DNA of 14,318 nt from DASSFG01 sp035547915 (GTDB lineage Bacteria > Planctomycetota > Planctomycetia > Pirellulales > JAICIG01): NCBI GenBank assembly GCA_035547915.1, contig DASZTS010000046.1, positions 1 to 14,318 of the forward strand. Direction: 5' to 3'. The notes under the pieces are model-generated. The model was not told the DNA's origin, made no database searches, and saw only the letters and a program-made list of their open reading frames with translations. This document shows positions 4,854 through 11,500 of this stretch, in pieces; position 1 is the stretch's first letter, and each line of letters begins with the position of its first letter. Made by a program: the position numbers and the translations under genes.

Positions 4854-4940
4854 ATGCGTCGCCCACAATTCCCCCTCCGCGATGGCCGTGAAAGTGGTTG
4901 TCTTCAACCGGGGAAAGCAATAGCAGAATCGGGGCGATGA
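4854..4940 (+). pseudogene. MRRPQFPLR gene remnant
   Basis: Two bases after the previous stop, ATG begins MRRPQFPLR, the opening of the MRRPQFSLR family, but the frame then runs into non-hydrophobic residues (DGRESGCLQP...) and stops after 28 codons. In another frame from 4882 the sequence reads MAVKVVVFNRGKQ and stop, closer to the hydrophobic helix expected next. This points to a frameshift soon after codon nine and a truncated gene. Confidence 0.5.
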
Positions 4941-4957
4941 CCGGAAGACCCGCCTGA

Positions 4958-5009
4958 CCTCCCGCCGTGGTATGTTGTTGGCATGGACGAGAACCCGCAC
5001 CAGGCGCCG
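4958..5009 (+). repeat. MDENP start module, copy B (52-bp identical repeat)
   Basis: Second copy of 4298-4349, offset 660 bp, with no mismatch. Confidence 0.92.
4968..4976 (+). promoter_or_regulatory. Extended -10 promoter of the gene at 4983
   Basis: TGG-TATGTT then 6 nt to ATG at 4983, identical to the promoter of the gene at 4323 because both are in the 52-bp duplicated module. Confidence 0.5.
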
Positions 5010-5384
5010 GCGGACCACGATCAACCTGCGTGGGCCATGCATCGGCCAGCCGCTAGGAAGATGATTCCGTACTTCGCCGTCTGCGCCATCGGCATCACGT
5101 CGCCGATATGTGCCGCAGGCCTCGAGTTGCCCGGGTGGTGGGCGATGGCGATGCTGAGCGTCTCGATGGGCATCGCCATCATCGTAGCGCTGAGGCGACC
5201 CGGTTTTTCCATGGACGAGAACCCGTACAAGGCGCCGGTGGAAGCAAGTTCCGGCCGATCAAGAGTTACGGTCTGGCACCGCATCGCGGTCTTATTGATT
5301 TTCCTGTGTATTGTGGTCGCCCTGTTTTTCTTTTTCATCGCCGTCTTCGCGACGATAACGACCATCATTCATCCAGATGGCTAA
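4983..5384 (+). CDS. Fused double MDENP membrane protein
   Basis: A 133-residue frame holding two MDENP units. Residues 1-76 start MDENPHQAP and contain two hydrophobic helices (IPYFAVCAIGITSPICAAGL; GWWAMAMLSVSMGIAIIVAL). At residue 77 (5211) a second complete start, MDENPYKAPVEASSG, begins in the same frame and is followed by a long hydrophobic helix (HRIAVLLIFLCIVVALFFFF then IAVFATITTII). The second start matches that of the gene at 12848 over 29 nt. Stops TAG (5185) and TGA (5191) lie in the +1 frame just before it, so a small indel may have fused two tandem genes. A separate start at 5211 is also possible. Confidence 0.65.
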   Translation: MDENPHQAPADHDQPAWAMHRPAARKMIPYFAVCAIGITSPICAAGLELPGWWAMAMLSVSMGIAIIVALRRPGFSMDENPYKAPVEASSGRSRVTVWHRIAVLLIFLCIVVALFFFFIAVFATITTIIHPDG

Positions 5385-5421
5385 CACGCCGTCATCAACC
5401 ACAACAACGTCCGGAGGCGGG

Positions 5422-5471
5422 CATATAAAGGGGGTGACGATTATGGTATTGGACCTGTCCCCTTTATTTCC
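5422..5471 (+). repeat. Palindromic repeat R4
   Basis: CATATAAAGGGGG, loop TTATGGTAT, right arm TGGACCTGTCCCCTTT then ATTTCC. The left arm is degenerate (GGTGACGA) relative to the family. Same orientation as R1-R3 and R5. Confidence 0.8.
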
Positions 5472-5505
5472 TTCCCTTTACCTCATTGATGTATGGCACA
5501 TGCGG

Positions 5506-6444
5506 CTAGTCCTTCCGTTGTAGATCACCGAGATAGCCGCCAACATTTCGCCAGTCGTTCGTCGCAAACCGCCATGCCGCGGTGCCGTCTTTTAGCCGAA
5601 AAGACTCGATGTACGCACCGAGAGTGCTAACTCCAAACACGGTCGCCTGTTCATCGTGGCATACGATTTCGCCAACATGCGCATCGATTCCACCAAACAA
5701 TCCGGGGCCAATGCCCCACAGACGCGATTGCCAAAGCTCTTGACGCAACTTCGTGTCGTAGCAAATAAGAATCGTCGCAGAAGGATTGCTATGTCCCAGC
5801 AATAGGCAGATGTCGCCATGCGACCCGATTGTAACATTTGTCGCATCGGTGTCCTTTAGACGACTCACAAGCTCGATAGGTAGCGTGAATGAGCGGCCGC
5901 CGAAGGACACACTTGCCTCATCCCGACTCTTTAAGATAGAACAATGCAACGGCTGCGCGGTAGCCAAACCTAGGGCAGTCATATGATAATCAACACGACC
6001 ACCACTAGCAAATGTGATCGCCTTTTTTCTTTCGTTTGCGTAGGCGTTCTGTACTCTATCATGCCACATTACGGGAATCCCGACCCTTAATCTACCTTCG
6101 AGGACTCCAACAAATCTATCAACTTTTTGTTCGTCTGTGCCCGACGGCCGCTTATTCGAAGCCACAAACAACTGCCGCTTTTGGCGTTCCCATGCCGCTC
6201 GAAACGCAACAGCGTTGTGCTTGTGCTGAATTAGCAATTCAATGTCTTCTTTTTTCAAACCTTCAAAAGCAGGCGCAATCATCTGTACGGCCGGCGGCGG
6301 AACCCTTTCTGCCTGAACCGCGGTAATCGCATTTATAGCGAGTTGACATCGATCTGGCACATTGTCATCCGTGGGGTCCGAGTTGGCACCCGGAAACACC
6401 AATAACACTGTCGTCAGAAATGGAGTTAGTGCGGACATCGTCAT
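5506..6444 (-). CDS. Exported protein of unknown function with PQQ-like C-terminal repeats
   Basis: A 312-residue protein from the ATG at 6444: MTMSALTPFLTTVLLVFPGA then NSDPTDDN, a hydrophobic N-terminal segment that may be a signal peptide. A helical polar region follows (KKEDIELLIQHKHNAVAFRA), then beta-rich sequence. The C-terminal third has blade-like repeats, for example GAYIESFRLKDGTAAWRFAT, resembling PQQ/WD-type propeller strands (Asp-Gly-x-x-x-Trp). GAGG 6 nt upstream supports 6444. The frame stays open up to 6564, inside repeat R5, and an upstream non-ATG start giving a more basic n-region (SLKQHALRI) is possible. Lower GC than the FQFSLR genes and bracketed by R4 and R5, so perhaps acquired. 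Function unknown. Confidence 0.68.
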   Translation of the reverse strand: MTMSALTPFLTTVLLVFPGANSDPTDDNVPDRCQLAINAITAVQAERVPPPAVQMIAPAFEGLKKEDIELLIQHKHNAVAFRAAWERQKRQLFVASNKRPSGTDEQKVDRFVGVLEGRLRVGIPVMWHDRVQNAYANERKKAITFASGGRVDYHMTALGLATAQPLHCSILKSRDEASVSFGGRSFTLPIELVSRLKDTDATNVTIGSHGDICLLLGHSNPSATILICYDTKLRQELWQSRLWGIGPGLFGGIDAHVGEIVCHDEQATVFGVSTLGAYIESFRLKDGTAAWRFATNDWRNVGGYLGDLQRKD

Positions 6445-6561
6445 CAGGATCCTCAGTGCGTGTTGTTTGAGGCTATTTCCGAGGAGACGGTTCTCCTTTA
6501 ACGAATTGGGTTGGACTTCCAGTACCACGTCATTGTGTGAAAAGCCGGACCTGCGACGGGG

Positions 6562-6614
6562 CATATAAAGAGGACAGGCCCATTATGTTATTGGGCCTGT
6601 CCCCCTTATTTCCT
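6562..6614 (+). repeat. Palindromic repeat R5
   Basis: Left arm AAAGAGGACAGGCCCA (6567-6582), loop TTATGTTAT (6583-6591), right arm TGGGCCTGTCCCCCTT (6592-6607), then ATTTCC. Relative to R1, both arms changed together (GGTCCA/TGGACC to GGCCCA/TGGGCC), which keeps pairing. It is flanked by a further 10-bp inverted pair, CCTGCGACGG (6550-6559) and CCGTCGCAGG (6626-6635). Confidence 0.85.
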
Positions 6615-6708
6615 CCCGAAATGTGCCGTCGCAGGAGAATATGTTGTCGCGGCGTGGACGGAACAATTAAATGGCCTTTGGCTCCGATCTGCGATCAGCC
6701 ACCGTTCT

Positions 6709-7839
6709 TCACCAGTCGTCGTCGCGCTGCACGTGAAATTCTCGCACAATACCATCGGAACCAATCTCTTTCATAGTCTCACCCGCGCGGCCCCAGTTTA
6801 TCGTGGCGGTCGGTGTCAGGGAATGGAAACGCGCTGCTCCCTGCGCGCTAACCGACGTGCAATCAACGTATAGGCGCTTCAGCGAAATCATTTCCGCCAA
6901 ACAAGGAAGCGCCGCGTCCGAAATTGCACATCCCTCAAGAGCTAGAGACGAAAGCGACGGGAGACTTCGCAAGGAAATAACGCCTTTGTCACGAACTCGC
7001 GTCTTCGTGAGTGTCAGGGCGATTAGGCCAGAAAGGCCCGCCAGAGGCGGCAACGAGTCGTCGTGAACTTCAGTACCGGTCAAGTCGAGTTCCTCCAGCC
7101 GCATCAGCGACGAAAGGTACGCCAGGCCGGGTCCCGAGATGTTCGTATGGCTAAGGTCAAGGATCCGCAGCGACGCCAGCGAGGCCAAGGGGCGCAGCGA
7201 GTCATCAACGATACTCGTATGGGCCAAATCGAGGCGCTGCAGCGAGCATAGGCCCGTCAGGGGCCGCAACGCGTCGCCTCCGATGTTGTTATATGCCAAA
7301 TCGAGATGTTCCAGATGCGTCATAGACGAGAGGTAGATTAGAGCGGCGCCTGAGACTTTTGTCTGGCGCAAGTCCAGCTTGCGCAGGCGTCGCAGCGAAG
7401 CGAGATGGGCGACGCCGTCATCAGTTATGCCGGTATGAATGAGTTCGAGCTCTTCGAGTAACGACAGTTTCGCGATCCTGCGGAGCTGCGCGTCGGTTAC
7501 TTCTGTGCGCCCAAGGTGAAGCTGTTTCAGTTCCGGAAAGCGCAGGATCGCCGAGATCACATCGTCGGATCCGCAGTCGGCCGGGCAAATCCCAACAACC
7601 ACGTCATCTCGCTCGAGCATGTCGAACGTGTCATCGTCATATTCGAGAATCGTCTTACCCGAGGAACGTGGGATTATTTCAAAAAAGCCGATTCCAGATT
7701 CCTTTTGCAAAACTCGTTGCGCGGCAACACGGAGGCGGTACTTGTGCTCGTGGTGCGCATGGAACGCCAAAGGCACCGATACAGCCGTACTCAAGACGAA
7801 CAATACCCTGAGGCCAAACTGCGGGCGACGTAGATTCAC
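6709..7839 (-). CDS. Membrane-anchored leucine-rich-repeat protein
   Basis: A 376-residue protein with GTG start, MNLRRPQFGLRVLFVLSTAV..., the planctomycete signature followed by one membrane helix (about residues 10-27). Residues about 105-345 hold ten leucine-rich repeats of about 24 residues with the core LxxLxLxxTxIxDxxLxxL (for example LEELDLTGTEVHDDSLPPLA). This is the ribonuclease-inhibitor/RNI-like, cysteine-containing LRR style common in planctomycetes. Such solenoids bind proteins; the partner is unknown. The repeats would sit on the trans side of the membrane if the basic N-terminus stays inside. The C-terminus is acidic (QRDDDW). TAGGGT lies 6 nt before the GTG, fitting the leaderless pattern of its neighbours; no ATG is available that keeps the signature. 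Confidence 0.85.
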   Translation of the reverse strand: MNLRRPQFGLRVLFVLSTAVSVPLAFHAHHEHKYRLRVAAQRVLQKESGIGFFEIIPRSSGKTILEYDDDTFDMLERDDVVVGICPADCGSDDVISAILRFPELKQLHLGRTEVTDAQLRRIAKLSLLEELELIHTGITDDGVAHLASLRRLRKLDLRQTKVSGAALIYLSSMTHLEHLDLAYNNIGGDALRPLTGLCSLQRLDLAHTSIVDDSLRPLASLASLRILDLSHTNISGPGLAYLSSLMRLEELDLTGTEVHDDSLPPLAGLSGLIALTLTKTRVRDKGVISLRSLPSLSSLALEGCAISDAALPCLAEMISLKRLYVDCTSVSAQGAARFHSLTPTATINWGRAGETMKEIGSDGIVREFHVQRDDDW

Positions 7840-7845
7840 GCGACC

Positions 7846-7851
7846 ACCCTA
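7846..7851 (-). promoter_or_regulatory. -10-like TAGGGT before the LRR gene
   Basis: On the minus strand TAGGGT, then GGTCGC (6 nt), then GTG at 7839. No convincing -35. It is listed because the spacing matches ten other genes of the window. Confidence 0.3.
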
Positions 7852-7926
7852 TGCGCAAGAAGCCTACGCGCGGCGTTGATCTCCCCGTCCGGCGTGACGC
7901 GGCAGAGACTTGCATGATGGAACGAA

Positions 7927-8400
7927 CTAATCATCGCCATCCTCGTCATCGTTGCCAAACCTTTTAGCACGAATGTCGCGTGTATCGGCACCAGCAGGGT
8001 CTGCCATCACACCTAGCTCTGCCTCCAGAGCCTCTCGTTCACCAATGAGCACTAGAATTCGCGTCATCGAAACGGCATACGGAAGGGCCCCACGCGAATC
8101 ACGCCACGCTTTACGTGGGTTTTTTGCGCGCTCCTCCAGTTGCGCGATGCGATTCAGGTAGCGGATCAGAATATTGCGGCGATTTGAAAACGGCACGGCA
8201 AGCTCGGCATCCCGCAGGTGAGCGGAGCAATCGTAGATGTGCTCGAAAGTCGCCATATCGACTTCGCGAGAGGACGCCGCCACGTAGCCATCCGCGGCAT
8301 TCGCCGCTTGCCTCGACCGCAAGATCCAGTAGCCGGTCGCCGGTAACACGATCGCCGCCACCAGGAACGTTCGCAAGCTAAATTGAAACCATCGCCTCAT
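7927..8400 (-). CDS. FQFSLR single-pass membrane protein
   Basis: A 157-residue protein, MRRWFQFSLRTFLVAAIVLP then ATGYWILRSR..., with one N-terminal membrane helix (about residues 11-29). A soluble helical domain follows, rich in Arg/Glu/Ala (HIYDCSAHLRDAELAVPFSN then RRNILIRYLNRIAQLEERA), and the tail is acidic (DDEDGDD). The start at 8400 is preferred to the in-frame ATG at 8409: the latter overlaps the TCTAAT box, and the paralogue at 13694 has the same promoter with its start at the equivalent of 8400 only. The gene starts 122 bp from the divergent gene at 8523. Function unknown; the soluble part resembles no family I recognise. Confidence 0.75.
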   Translation of the reverse strand: MRRWFQFSLRTFLVAAIVLPATGYWILRSRQAANAADGYVAASSREVDMATFEHIYDCSAHLRDAELAVPFSNRRNILIRYLNRIAQLEERAKNPRKAWRDSRGALPYAVSMTRILVLIGEREALEAELGVMADPAGADTRDIRAKRFGNDDEDGDD

Positions 8401-8407
8401 GCTGGCC

Positions 8408-8435
8408 ATTAGACCGCGCCCGAGCGGCGAGGCAA
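8408..8435 (-). promoter_or_regulatory. Promoter of the gene at 8400 (TCTAAT class)
   Basis: On the minus strand TTGCCT (8435-8430), 16-bp spacer, TCTAAT (8413-8408), 7 nt, ATG at 8400. About 31 bp from the -35 to just past the -10 match the promoter at 13660-13687 with only two differences. Confidence 0.6.
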
Positions 8436-8483
8436 ACGTGACCGAGAGTCGGAATGTCTCTCTACCGTCGTCCGGGTCGCCTT

Positions 8484-8516
8484 TTGTCCGCGCCGGGCAG
8501 GGCGATAGAATAGAAT
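8484..8516 (+). promoter_or_regulatory. Promoter of the gene at 8523
   Basis: TTGTCC (8484-8489), 16-bp spacer, TAGAAT (8506-8511), with a second overlapping TAGAAT at 8511-8516 that lies 6 nt before the ATG. Either -10 gives a 5' leader of only a few bases. No Shine-Dalgarno. Confidence 0.5.
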
Positions 8517-8522
8517 CGGCGT

Positions 8523-8846
8523 ATGGCCGGCAGGTTTCAGTTCTCGATTCGATTCTTGTTCCTGGCGACCGTTGTCGTCGCAGCCGGGATAGCGGCCGCG
8601 CGTGCAGGTCCGGCGATCTGGACGTCGATGGCGACGAACTGCCTGAGCGTGGTTTTCGCCACGGCGGCGGTCCTGGGGGTGTACCAGACGACCGGCAACG
8701 TCCGCATCTTCTGGATCGGGACCGCCATGGTGCTTTGTCCGCTAGCGTTCTTTGCCGTTCAGCACGCGGTCCTCATCTTGCCCTACATCATGGCACAACC
8801 GGGGGCGGGGATGGGAGGATACCCGGATTACCATAAGAGCGGCTGA
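8523..8846 (+). CDS. FQFSIR multi-pass small membrane protein
   Basis: A 107-residue protein, MAGRFQFSIRFLFLATVVVA then AGIAAARAG, with further hydrophobic helices at about residues 38-55 (CLSVVFATAAVLGVY) and 60-88 (NVRIFWIGTAMVLCPLAFFA then VQHAVLILPY), and a Gly/Pro/Tyr tail. The start follows TAGAAT by 6 nt. The stop TGA (8844-8846) lies 11 nt inside the MITE-like element M1, so the last three or four residues (HKSG) come from the element and the native C-terminus may have been replaced. Function unknown. Confidence 0.75.
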   Translation: MAGRFQFSIRFLFLATVVVAAGIAAARAGPAIWTSMATNCLSVVFATAAVLGVYQTTGNVRIFWIGTAMVLCPLAFFAVQHAVLILPYIMAQPGAGMGGYPDYHKSG

Positions 8847-8937
8847 CAAAACCCCGGAGCCAGAGCGCCGTGGGCGAACAATCGGCCGTGAAACGCCGAT
8901 TTGTTCGGAGTCCGATCTAATTTTGTCGATTGCTCTA
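8834..8937 (+). repeat. M1: full-length MITE-like element
   Basis: About 104 bp with imperfect terminal inverted repeats (AAGAGCGGCTGACAAAA at 8835-8851; TTTTGTCGATTGCTCTA at 8921-8937). An internal hairpin pairs CGAACAATCGGC (8875-8886) with GCCGATTTGTTCG (8895-8907) around loop CGTGAAAC. It aligns end to end with the reverse complement of M2, so the two copies are in opposite orientation. No coding capacity. It contains the stop codon of the gene at 8523. Confidence 0.7.
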
Positions 8938-9038
8938 AGTTCTGGCCAGTGTGGTGCGCGGCTCCGATCAATGGCATTTTCGCCGTCTCGCTCCATTGGC
9001 TCTTTGCGACCAGCAAACCACCAGCGCATGGGCAATGA
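8892..9038 (+). pseudogene. Possible 3' remnant of a small membrane protein
   Basis: An open frame without a convincing start runs from inside M1 to TGA at 9036-9038 and ends PINGIFAVSLHWLFATSKPP then AHGQ. This hydrophobic-then-polar end is of the sort seen in the neighbouring small membrane proteins. It may be the 3' end of a gene whose start was removed when M1 arrived; it may equally be chance. The rest of 8938-9107 shows no other gene. Confidence 0.2.
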
Positions 9039-9107
9039 ACGCACTCGCGGTGCGGTATGCCGCTGTTCTTGTCTTGCGACGACACAGCCTTCGGACGCTA
9101 GCTCCCC

Positions 9108-9371
9108 ATGACCGGCCCCATGACCCGACGGTTTCAGTTCAGCTTGAGGGCGTTGCTCAACCTTACCGCGTGCGCTGCATTGACGGCGTGGTTTTGGTCG
9201 TCGGCCGGCGCTCAGGGAATTGTCGGAACGGTCGCGGCGCTGGGATTTCCCCTCGCGGCGGGCGCGGGCGCGTGGCAACTGATAGGTCGTCCTGTGCGGG
9301 GTGCCGTCGTCGTCTATGCCATCTATTTCCTCTTCGCGTCTGCTGTGCTGTTGATCGTTTACCATCGCTGA
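9108..9371 (+). CDS. FQFSLR multi-pass small membrane protein
   Basis: An 87-residue protein, MTGPMTRRFQFSLRALLNLT then ACAALTAWFW, followed by two more hydrophobic helices (GTVAALGFPLAAGAGAWQLI; GAVVVYAIYFLFASAVLLIV). The 27 bases encoding RRFQFSLRA (9126-9152) are identical to those in the genes at 1348 and 1836, yet the remainder is unrelated. An internal start at 9120 (MTRRFQF) is equally plausible. TAGCTC lies 3 nt before 9108, too close for the usual pattern, so the promoter is unclear. Function unknown. Confidence 0.72.
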   Translation: MTGPMTRRFQFSLRALLNLTACAALTAWFWSSAGAQGIVGTVAALGFPLAAGAGAWQLIGRPVRGAVVVYAIYFLFASAVLLIVYHR

Positions 9372-9481
9372 GATCGCTGGATACTTCGAGTGGCGCCACC
9401 GCCCCTCATAAGCACCCGGCACGCACGCAGCACCGCGCACCAGGAATACAGCTTTATCCCACGACCGCATTCGCGGCATAC

Positions 9482-9511
9482 TTGACGAATAAGACCCGGC
9501 GTCTTTAGGTT
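9482..9511 (+). promoter_or_regulatory. Promoter candidate for the gene at 9562
   Basis: TTGACG (9482-9487), 18-bp spacer, TAGGTT (9506-9511). This would give a 5' leader of about 45 nt containing GGAG (9547-9550), so unlike the FQFSLR genes this gene is probably conventionally led. Bases 9372-9561 hold nothing else that I can recognise. Confidence 0.45.
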
Positions 9512-9561
9512 AGTGGTTGCGCGGTCACGCTCGTCCTGTGGCACGTGGAGCCCCTCTCCGC

Positions 9562-10401
9562 ATGTTCGAATCGTTCATGCTGCGAATCGCAGCCGCCGGA
9601 TGCATTGGGTTGCGCGTCGCCTTCGCCGCGATCGCGGACGATAAGGGCGACTCGCAGGGCCCCGGCGACGAACTCCGCCGGACGACGGAATTGATCGAGG
9701 CCGAACTGCCCCGCTGGGAAGTCGCCAGGGGGACGGAGGCGGTCGACCTGAAGCTCGATCCGAAACCGATCCTGCGCTGGACGAACCCGGCGACGGGACG
9801 GATGCACGGCGAGATCTACGTGTGGACGATGAACGGCCGGCCCGAATGCATCATGTCGCTCTACAAGGTGTGGGAACCCGCCTGGGGATTTGCCGGAGAA
9901 TTGCAGTCGCTGTCGGCGGCGAAGCTCGTCGCCAAGCGATCGCAGTCGATGGCCTGGAAATGCGACGAGCCCGGCGTCACGTTCCGCGACGTTCCCGAGG
10001 CTCCCGCGGTCGCCGAGACGCCCGCGCGCCGCCTGCGGCAGATGCGCGACGTGGCCGACGACTTCACCGCCGTGTTGACCGATTACCGCCAGAACAAGAA
10101 AGGCGAGCGGCAGGAGCTGCGTCTGCTGACGAACGCCGTGTACCGGTATGCGAGCCCCGACCGTGACGTCACCGACGGTGCCATGTTCGCCTTCGTCCTC
10201 GGAACGGATGCCGAGATGTTTCTCCTGCTCGAGGCCCGCGGCGCGAAGAACGAAAACCGCTGGCAATATGCGCTGGCGCGCCTCAACTGCGATGAATTGG
10301 CGGCAAGCTGGAAGGAACGCGAGGTGTGGCGCGTCGACCGGGCGACCTACAACGAGCGAAACAAGCCCTTCGCTTTCATGAGCCTGCCCGAAGTGCCTTA
10401 A
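9562..10401 (+). CDS. Secreted protein of a planctomycete-restricted family
   Basis: A 279-residue protein, MFESFMLRIAAAGCIGLRVA then FAAIADDKG, with an N-terminal signal peptide likely cleaved around residues 22-25. The mature part contains ILRWTNPATGRMHGEIYVWT then MNGRPECIMSLY, a central PARRLRQMRDVADDFTAVLT, LRLLTNAVYRY, and GAMFAFVLGTDAEMFLLLEA then R. I recall this order (RW.NP, VWT..GRP, RLRQMR, LRLL..P.YRY, DGA.FAFV.GTDPE..L..EAR) from secreted planctomycete proteins without assigned function. The ATG at 9562 is chosen for the GGAG 11 nt upstream; 9577 is an alternative. Codon third positions are strongly GC, typical of native genes. Its stop TAA (10399-10401) coincides with the first bases of element M2. 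Confidence 0.78.
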   Translation: MFESFMLRIAAAGCIGLRVAFAAIADDKGDSQGPGDELRRTTELIEAELPRWEVARGTEAVDLKLDPKPILRWTNPATGRMHGEIYVWTMNGRPECIMSLYKVWEPAWGFAGELQSLSAAKLVAKRSQSMAWKCDEPGVTFRDVPEAPAVAETPARRLRQMRDVADDFTAVLTDYRQNKKGERQELRLLTNAVYRYASPDRDVTDGAMFAFVLGTDAEMFLLLEARGAKNENRWQYALARLNCDELAASWKEREVWRVDRATYNERNKPFAFMSLPEVP

Positions 10402-10501
10402 GAGCAACCGACAAGACCAGATCGCGCTCCACAAAATCGGCGTTTTCACGGCCGATTTTCGCCCGCGGCGCGCCGGCGTCCAGTTTTGTCAGTCGCTGTT
10501 A
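10399..10501 (+). repeat. M2: full-length MITE-like element
   Basis: About 103 bp. Terminal inverted repeats TAAGAGCAACCGACAAGACC (10399-10418) and the matching TTTTGTCAGTCGCTGTTA (10484-10501); internal hairpin AAAATCGGC (10433-10441) with GCCGATTTT (10451-10459). It is the reverse complement of M1 along its whole length with scattered substitutions. Its first three bases are the stop codon of the preceding gene. Confidence 0.7.
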
Positions 10502-10528
10502 GGGGCTCGGCTGTACAGGGTAATTCTG

Positions 10529-11452
10529 ATGCTTCGATTGTTGGCCACCAGAGACAGGCGAGTACGTTGCGCACTCGCGGTGATAGCCGTTTCTGCGACC
10601 TTCGCGGGTTGTGGACCGCCTCAGGGTCCGCTGCCCGGTGATGCGAAGAGACAGCGAGAGGGTGATGCCGCCACCCAAGTCGTGTTTTCAGCGAACGGTC
10701 TTACATTGGACGAGTTGGCCATGTTTCGGCCGGGCCGCGCAAAGAATGATGTGCTGGGGGATGTACAGTGGCGCGGCGCGTTCTTGGGCGCCTGTGACGA
10801 TGACGGGACCAGCATTATGGCGGTCGGGTTCCAGATCTACCCGGACCGCCCTGTCGAGAGCGGGGTTGCTGCCAATGCCATTTTCATTAATGACAGATTC
10901 CAGAAATTCGTTCCCTGGCAGAGCGGGAGAGAGCTTGGGATTTCGATTGACGATCCGCAGGGAGTGTATATGTCGATCCCCAAACCGCGACGAACCGACG
11001 ACTGCGGTTGGCTGATCCAGCACGCCGCGCATCCCGCTTTCAAGCCGGACGACCTGCAGAAAGAGCTAGCGGAACTCCGGCCAGAGCCGCCGTATGGGGG
11101 CTTCGATCCGCACGAACTACGCGTGGATGAAAAACGGAATGTGGAATTGCGCGGACAGTTCAATGCGGCGCGCCTCAGCATTGGCATGCCTGAGACCGAA
11201 GTTCGGAGCATATTGAAGTCCGAACCCCTTGAAGCGGGGAAAGTCGAAGGGAGCAACTACGAAATCTTCGGCAGCACCGAGATCCTTAACATTCGGCAGC
11301 AGCCGGGCGATGAATATTCGAACATACTTGTGTTGTATCGCGAGGGAAAGGTGCGTGTGATACATCGCGTGGAAATCGGCCTCGGTCCGAATTACTATTG
11401 GCGGCAGTCGCTATCGGAGTTATTTACCGATCTACCGCGGCCCGATCATTGA
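10529..11452 (+). CDS. Putative lipoprotein with BamE/SmpA-like motif
   Basis: A 307-residue protein with a basic n-region (MLRLLATRDRRVR), hydrophobic core (CALAVIAVSATFAG) and a candidate lipidated Cys28 (TFAGC), so probably membrane-attached on the outer side. Two stretches look like the short helix-turn of BamE/SmpA domains: FRPGRAKNDVLGDVQWRGAF (about residues 67-86) and LSIGMPETEVRSILKSEP (about 216-233, the GMxxxEVxxxL pattern). Between them is a Gly/Asp/Pro-rich region (DDPQGVYMSIPKP). The last third is beta-rich with a typical VLYREGKVRVIHRVEI. The domain guess is by pattern only. Start at 10529 fits the signal peptide; I see no clear Shine-Dalgarno. It lies 28 bp after M2. Confidence 0.72.
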   Translation: MLRLLATRDRRVRCALAVIAVSATFAGCGPPQGPLPGDAKRQREGDAATQVVFSANGLTLDELAMFRPGRAKNDVLGDVQWRGAFLGACDDDGTSIMAVGFQIYPDRPVESGVAANAIFINDRFQKFVPWQSGRELGISIDDPQGVYMSIPKPRRTDDCGWLIQHAAHPAFKPDDLQKELAELRPEPPYGGFDPHELRVDEKRNVELRGQFNAARLSIGMPETEVRSILKSEPLEAGKVEGSNYEIFGSTEILNIRQQPGDEYSNILVLYREGKVRVIHRVEIGLGPNYYWRQSLSELFTDLPRPDH

Positions 11453-11500
11453 CGAGATGGCGACCGCAAGCTTTGACGTCAAAGGAGCACGAGCGATCCG

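Noticed and set aside
2679..6614. CRISPR array or integron attC array as the explanation for R1-R5
   Set aside because: Spacers between repeats are hundreds to thousands of bases and contain genes, so it is not CRISPR. The repeats lack recognisable attC R'/R'' core motifs (GTTRRRY), so integron sites are not claimed; only the layout is similar.
8742..9479. Minus-strand open frame of 245 codons opposite 8742-9479
   Set aside because: It is antisense to two FQFSLR genes and M1, lacks hydrophobic or domain features, and reads the complement of the FQFSLR module as a repeated RPQAELKPSGH peptide, a clear shadow.
8951..9508. 185-codon plus-strand open frame overlapping the gene at 9108
   Set aside because: Different frame from the FQFSLR signature; the overlapping part reads the module out of frame (TVSVQLEG). 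Only the stretch before 9038 was kept as a low-confidence remnant in a different frame.
9505..10449. Minus-strand open frame of 314 codons opposite the secreted protein gene
   Set aside because: Mirror of a GC3-biased gene; no signal or motif. The plus strand has a signal peptide and recognisable conserved blocks.
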